A stretch of DNA of 7,313 nt from Chloroflexota bacterium. Its GTDB lineage: Bacteria > Chloroflexota > Limnocylindria > Limnocylindrales > CSP1-4. Of the stretch, positions 6,401-7,313 are shown piece after piece; within the stretch, counting starts at the first letter, position 1; every line of letters begins with the position of its first letter. Position numbers and translations under genes: made by a program. The stretch covers positions 1-7,313 of the forward strand of contig JACCYW010000391.1 in the NCBI GenBank assembly GCA_013696275.1, given 5' to 3'. The notes beneath the pieces were generated by a model. That model was not told the DNA's origin, made no database searches, and saw only the letters and a program-made list of their open reading frames with translations.

Positions 6401-6925
6401 ATGACCGCGACGACGCATCCGCTGGTGCGGCAGTTGCGGTTCACGCGCAGCGAATTCAACCGCTCCATCCGCGGCGTCACCGAGCCTGACGCTATACGCC
6501 GCATCCCGCCGATGAACAGTCTCAGTTGGAACGTGGGGCACTTGGCTTGGCAGGAGCAGAGCTACTTCCTGGTCTACGGGCAGGGTCAGTTGGCCCTTCC
6601 GGAGATAGATCGCGGCTTCGCCAGTGGTGGTCCGCCGAGTACACCCGCCTTGGCCGAGATGGTGGCTGCCTGGGAGACCATCACTCGTGCAGCGGATCCA
6701 TGGTTGGACCTGCTCACCAAGGACGCCCTGCAACGGCACTTCACCCGCAGCGACGGGCAGCCGGGTCGCCGGACCTTCGGCTCGCTCCTGCTGCGGGTGA
6801 TCTATCACTACTGGTATCACCTGGGCGAGAACATGGCCATTCGCCAACGACTCGGCCACGACCGCCTCCCGCAGTTCGTGGGCGATATCGACGAGCAGGC
6901 GCCGTATCTCCCAGAAGATCCTTGA
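6401..6925 (+). CDS. DinB-fold family protein (putative metal-dependent transferase)
   Basis: A 174-residue protein of the DinB/YfiT-like four-helix superfamily, which includes metal-dependent thiol S-transferases and maleylpyruvate isomerase-like enzymes. Three histidines in the expected places could bind the metal: H47 in SWNVGHLAWQEQ, and H136 and H140 in LLRVIYHYWYHLGEN. The opening QLRFTRSEFNRSIRGV helix and the GH...E placement at 46-52 are typical. The length is normal for the fold. ATG follows the methyltransferase stop directly (TAG then ATG), so the two are almost surely co-transcribed and perhaps co-translated. The gene ends 16 bases from the stop of the opposite-strand gene. Despite the family name, a DNA-damage role is not implied. 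Substrate or thiol cofactor unknown. Confidence 0.9.
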   Translation: MTATTHPLVRQLRFTRSEFNRSIRGVTEPDAIRRIPPMNSLSWNVGHLAWQEQSYFLVYGQGQLALPEIDRGFASGGPPSTPALAEMVAAWETITRAADPWLDLLTKDALQRHFTRSDGQPGRRTFGSLLLRVIYHYWYHLGENMAIRQRLGHDRLPQFVGDIDEQAPYLPEDP

Positions 6926-6941
6926 GCGTGCGCGGGCTGGC

Positions 6942-7313
6942 TCAGAAAGTGCGTAGCTGCAGCCGCTGCCAGCCTCCATCGTCGAAGGCGTTGGGGTCGA
7001 AGCCAGGCTGATCGGAGGTCAGGTACGCGCCGTTCTGGCTCACCCAATACTCATTCCATCCGACCGGCAACTGGACGAGTGTCTGGCTGACCGGGTCGAC
7101 GTAGGTGTCGACCCCTCCGAGCGACTGGCGACGCAACTCGGCGATGCGATCCTGGGACGCGCTCCGTTCCTCGCTTACCTGCGCCTGGAGCGCGGCGGAG
7201 TCCGCTCGATGCTGAGCCAGCAACTGGCCGAACGCCACCGTATCGGCCAACTGTTGCCCGATACCCTGGGTGAACAGTCTTTGGACCAACCGGTAGGTGC
7301 CCTCCCATTCGGG
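6942..7313 (-). CDS. C-terminal part of a coiled-coil protein with a conserved aromatic tail, cut by the window edge
   Basis: Reads leftward from the window edge, where the frame is still open (first visible residues PEWEGTYRLV), to a TGA at 6944-6942; 123 residues are visible, so the true start lies outside and the TTG at 7289 is not a likely start. Residues about 20-55 (FGQLLAQHRADSAALQAQVS and on to RIAELRRQ) have heptad-like spacing suited to a coiled coil. The tail from about 60 has a recurring Gly-Val-Asp-Thr-Tyr, DP, LP.GW, YWVS, GAYL and FDPN pattern ending near the C-terminus. It resembles a short beta-rich tail seen at the ends of various uncharacterised bacterial proteins (recollection, not a search). 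No membrane segment is visible in this part. It converges on the DinB gene. Function unknown. Confidence 0.75.
   Translation of the reverse strand, partial: PEWEGTYRLVQRLFTQGIGQQLADTVAFGQLLAQHRADSAALQAQVSEERSASQDRIAELRRQSLGGVDTYVDPVSQTLVQLPVGWNEYWVSQNGAYLTSDQPGFDPNAFDDGGWQRLQLRTF

Noticed and set aside
6926..6941. Bidirectional terminator between the convergent genes
   Set aside because: Only 16 bases, with no stable inverted repeat or T-run visible.
7051..7308. 85-residue minus-strand frame overlapping the truncated gene
   Set aside because: Gly/Arg/Pro-rich shadow; the alternative frame runs to the window edge and has a coherent coiled coil and aromatic tail.

Overview
The window is a compact, high-GC bacterial chromosome segment. 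Eight confidently read genes and two smaller ones are packed almost without gaps. All but the last read rightward. Neighbouring genes mostly share start/stop bases (TGATG at 4-8, TTGA at 500-503, ATGA at 3091-3094, GTGA at 5654-5657, TAG|ATG at 6398-6403). Third codon positions are strongly G/C, GTG and TTG starts are common, and good Shine-Dalgarno sites are scarce. With MurC-type and YajQ-type genes in a non-dcw neighbourhood, this suggests a soil or water bacterium of a high-GC phylum, perhaps an uncultured Chloroflexota (Limnocylindria-like) or a deep Actinomycetota. That placement is an inference from style, not a sequence match.

Layout. Positions 6-2041 hold a stand-alone CinA C-terminal-type nicotinamide-nucleotide amidase (pncC) coupled through TTGA to a MurC-type Mur ligase. 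Positions 2052-2991 hold an NTF2/SnoaL-like small-fold protein overlapping a YajQ-family nucleotide-binding protein. Positions 2996-4845 hold a probable 32-residue one-helix membrane microprotein, coupled by ATGA to an acetolactate-synthase-like thiamine pyrophosphate (TPP) enzyme. Positions 4880-5657 hold a two-gene module: a small charged helical protein of no recognised family, overlapping a nucleotidyltransferase-fold protein of the DUF6036/AbiEii-like kind. Positions 5654-6925 hold a class I SAM methyltransferase followed with no gap by a DinB-fold protein. On the opposite strand, 7313-6942 is the C-terminal part of a protein cut by the window edge; it converges on the DinB gene.

How the genes may work together. 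The first two concern housekeeping (pyridine nucleotide salvage, peptidoglycan precursor synthesis). The rest look like a tightly packed transcription unit of small enzymes rather than one pathway. The part with most claim to being an undescribed system is 4880-5657: a nucleotidyltransferase fold behind a small partner whose reading frame it overlaps, a layout seen in toxin-antitoxin pairs. The microprotein at 2996-3094 is the clearest overlooked gene. No tRNA, rRNA, CRISPR, insertion sequence or convincing terminator was seen, and no stretch over 300 bases lacks a gene.
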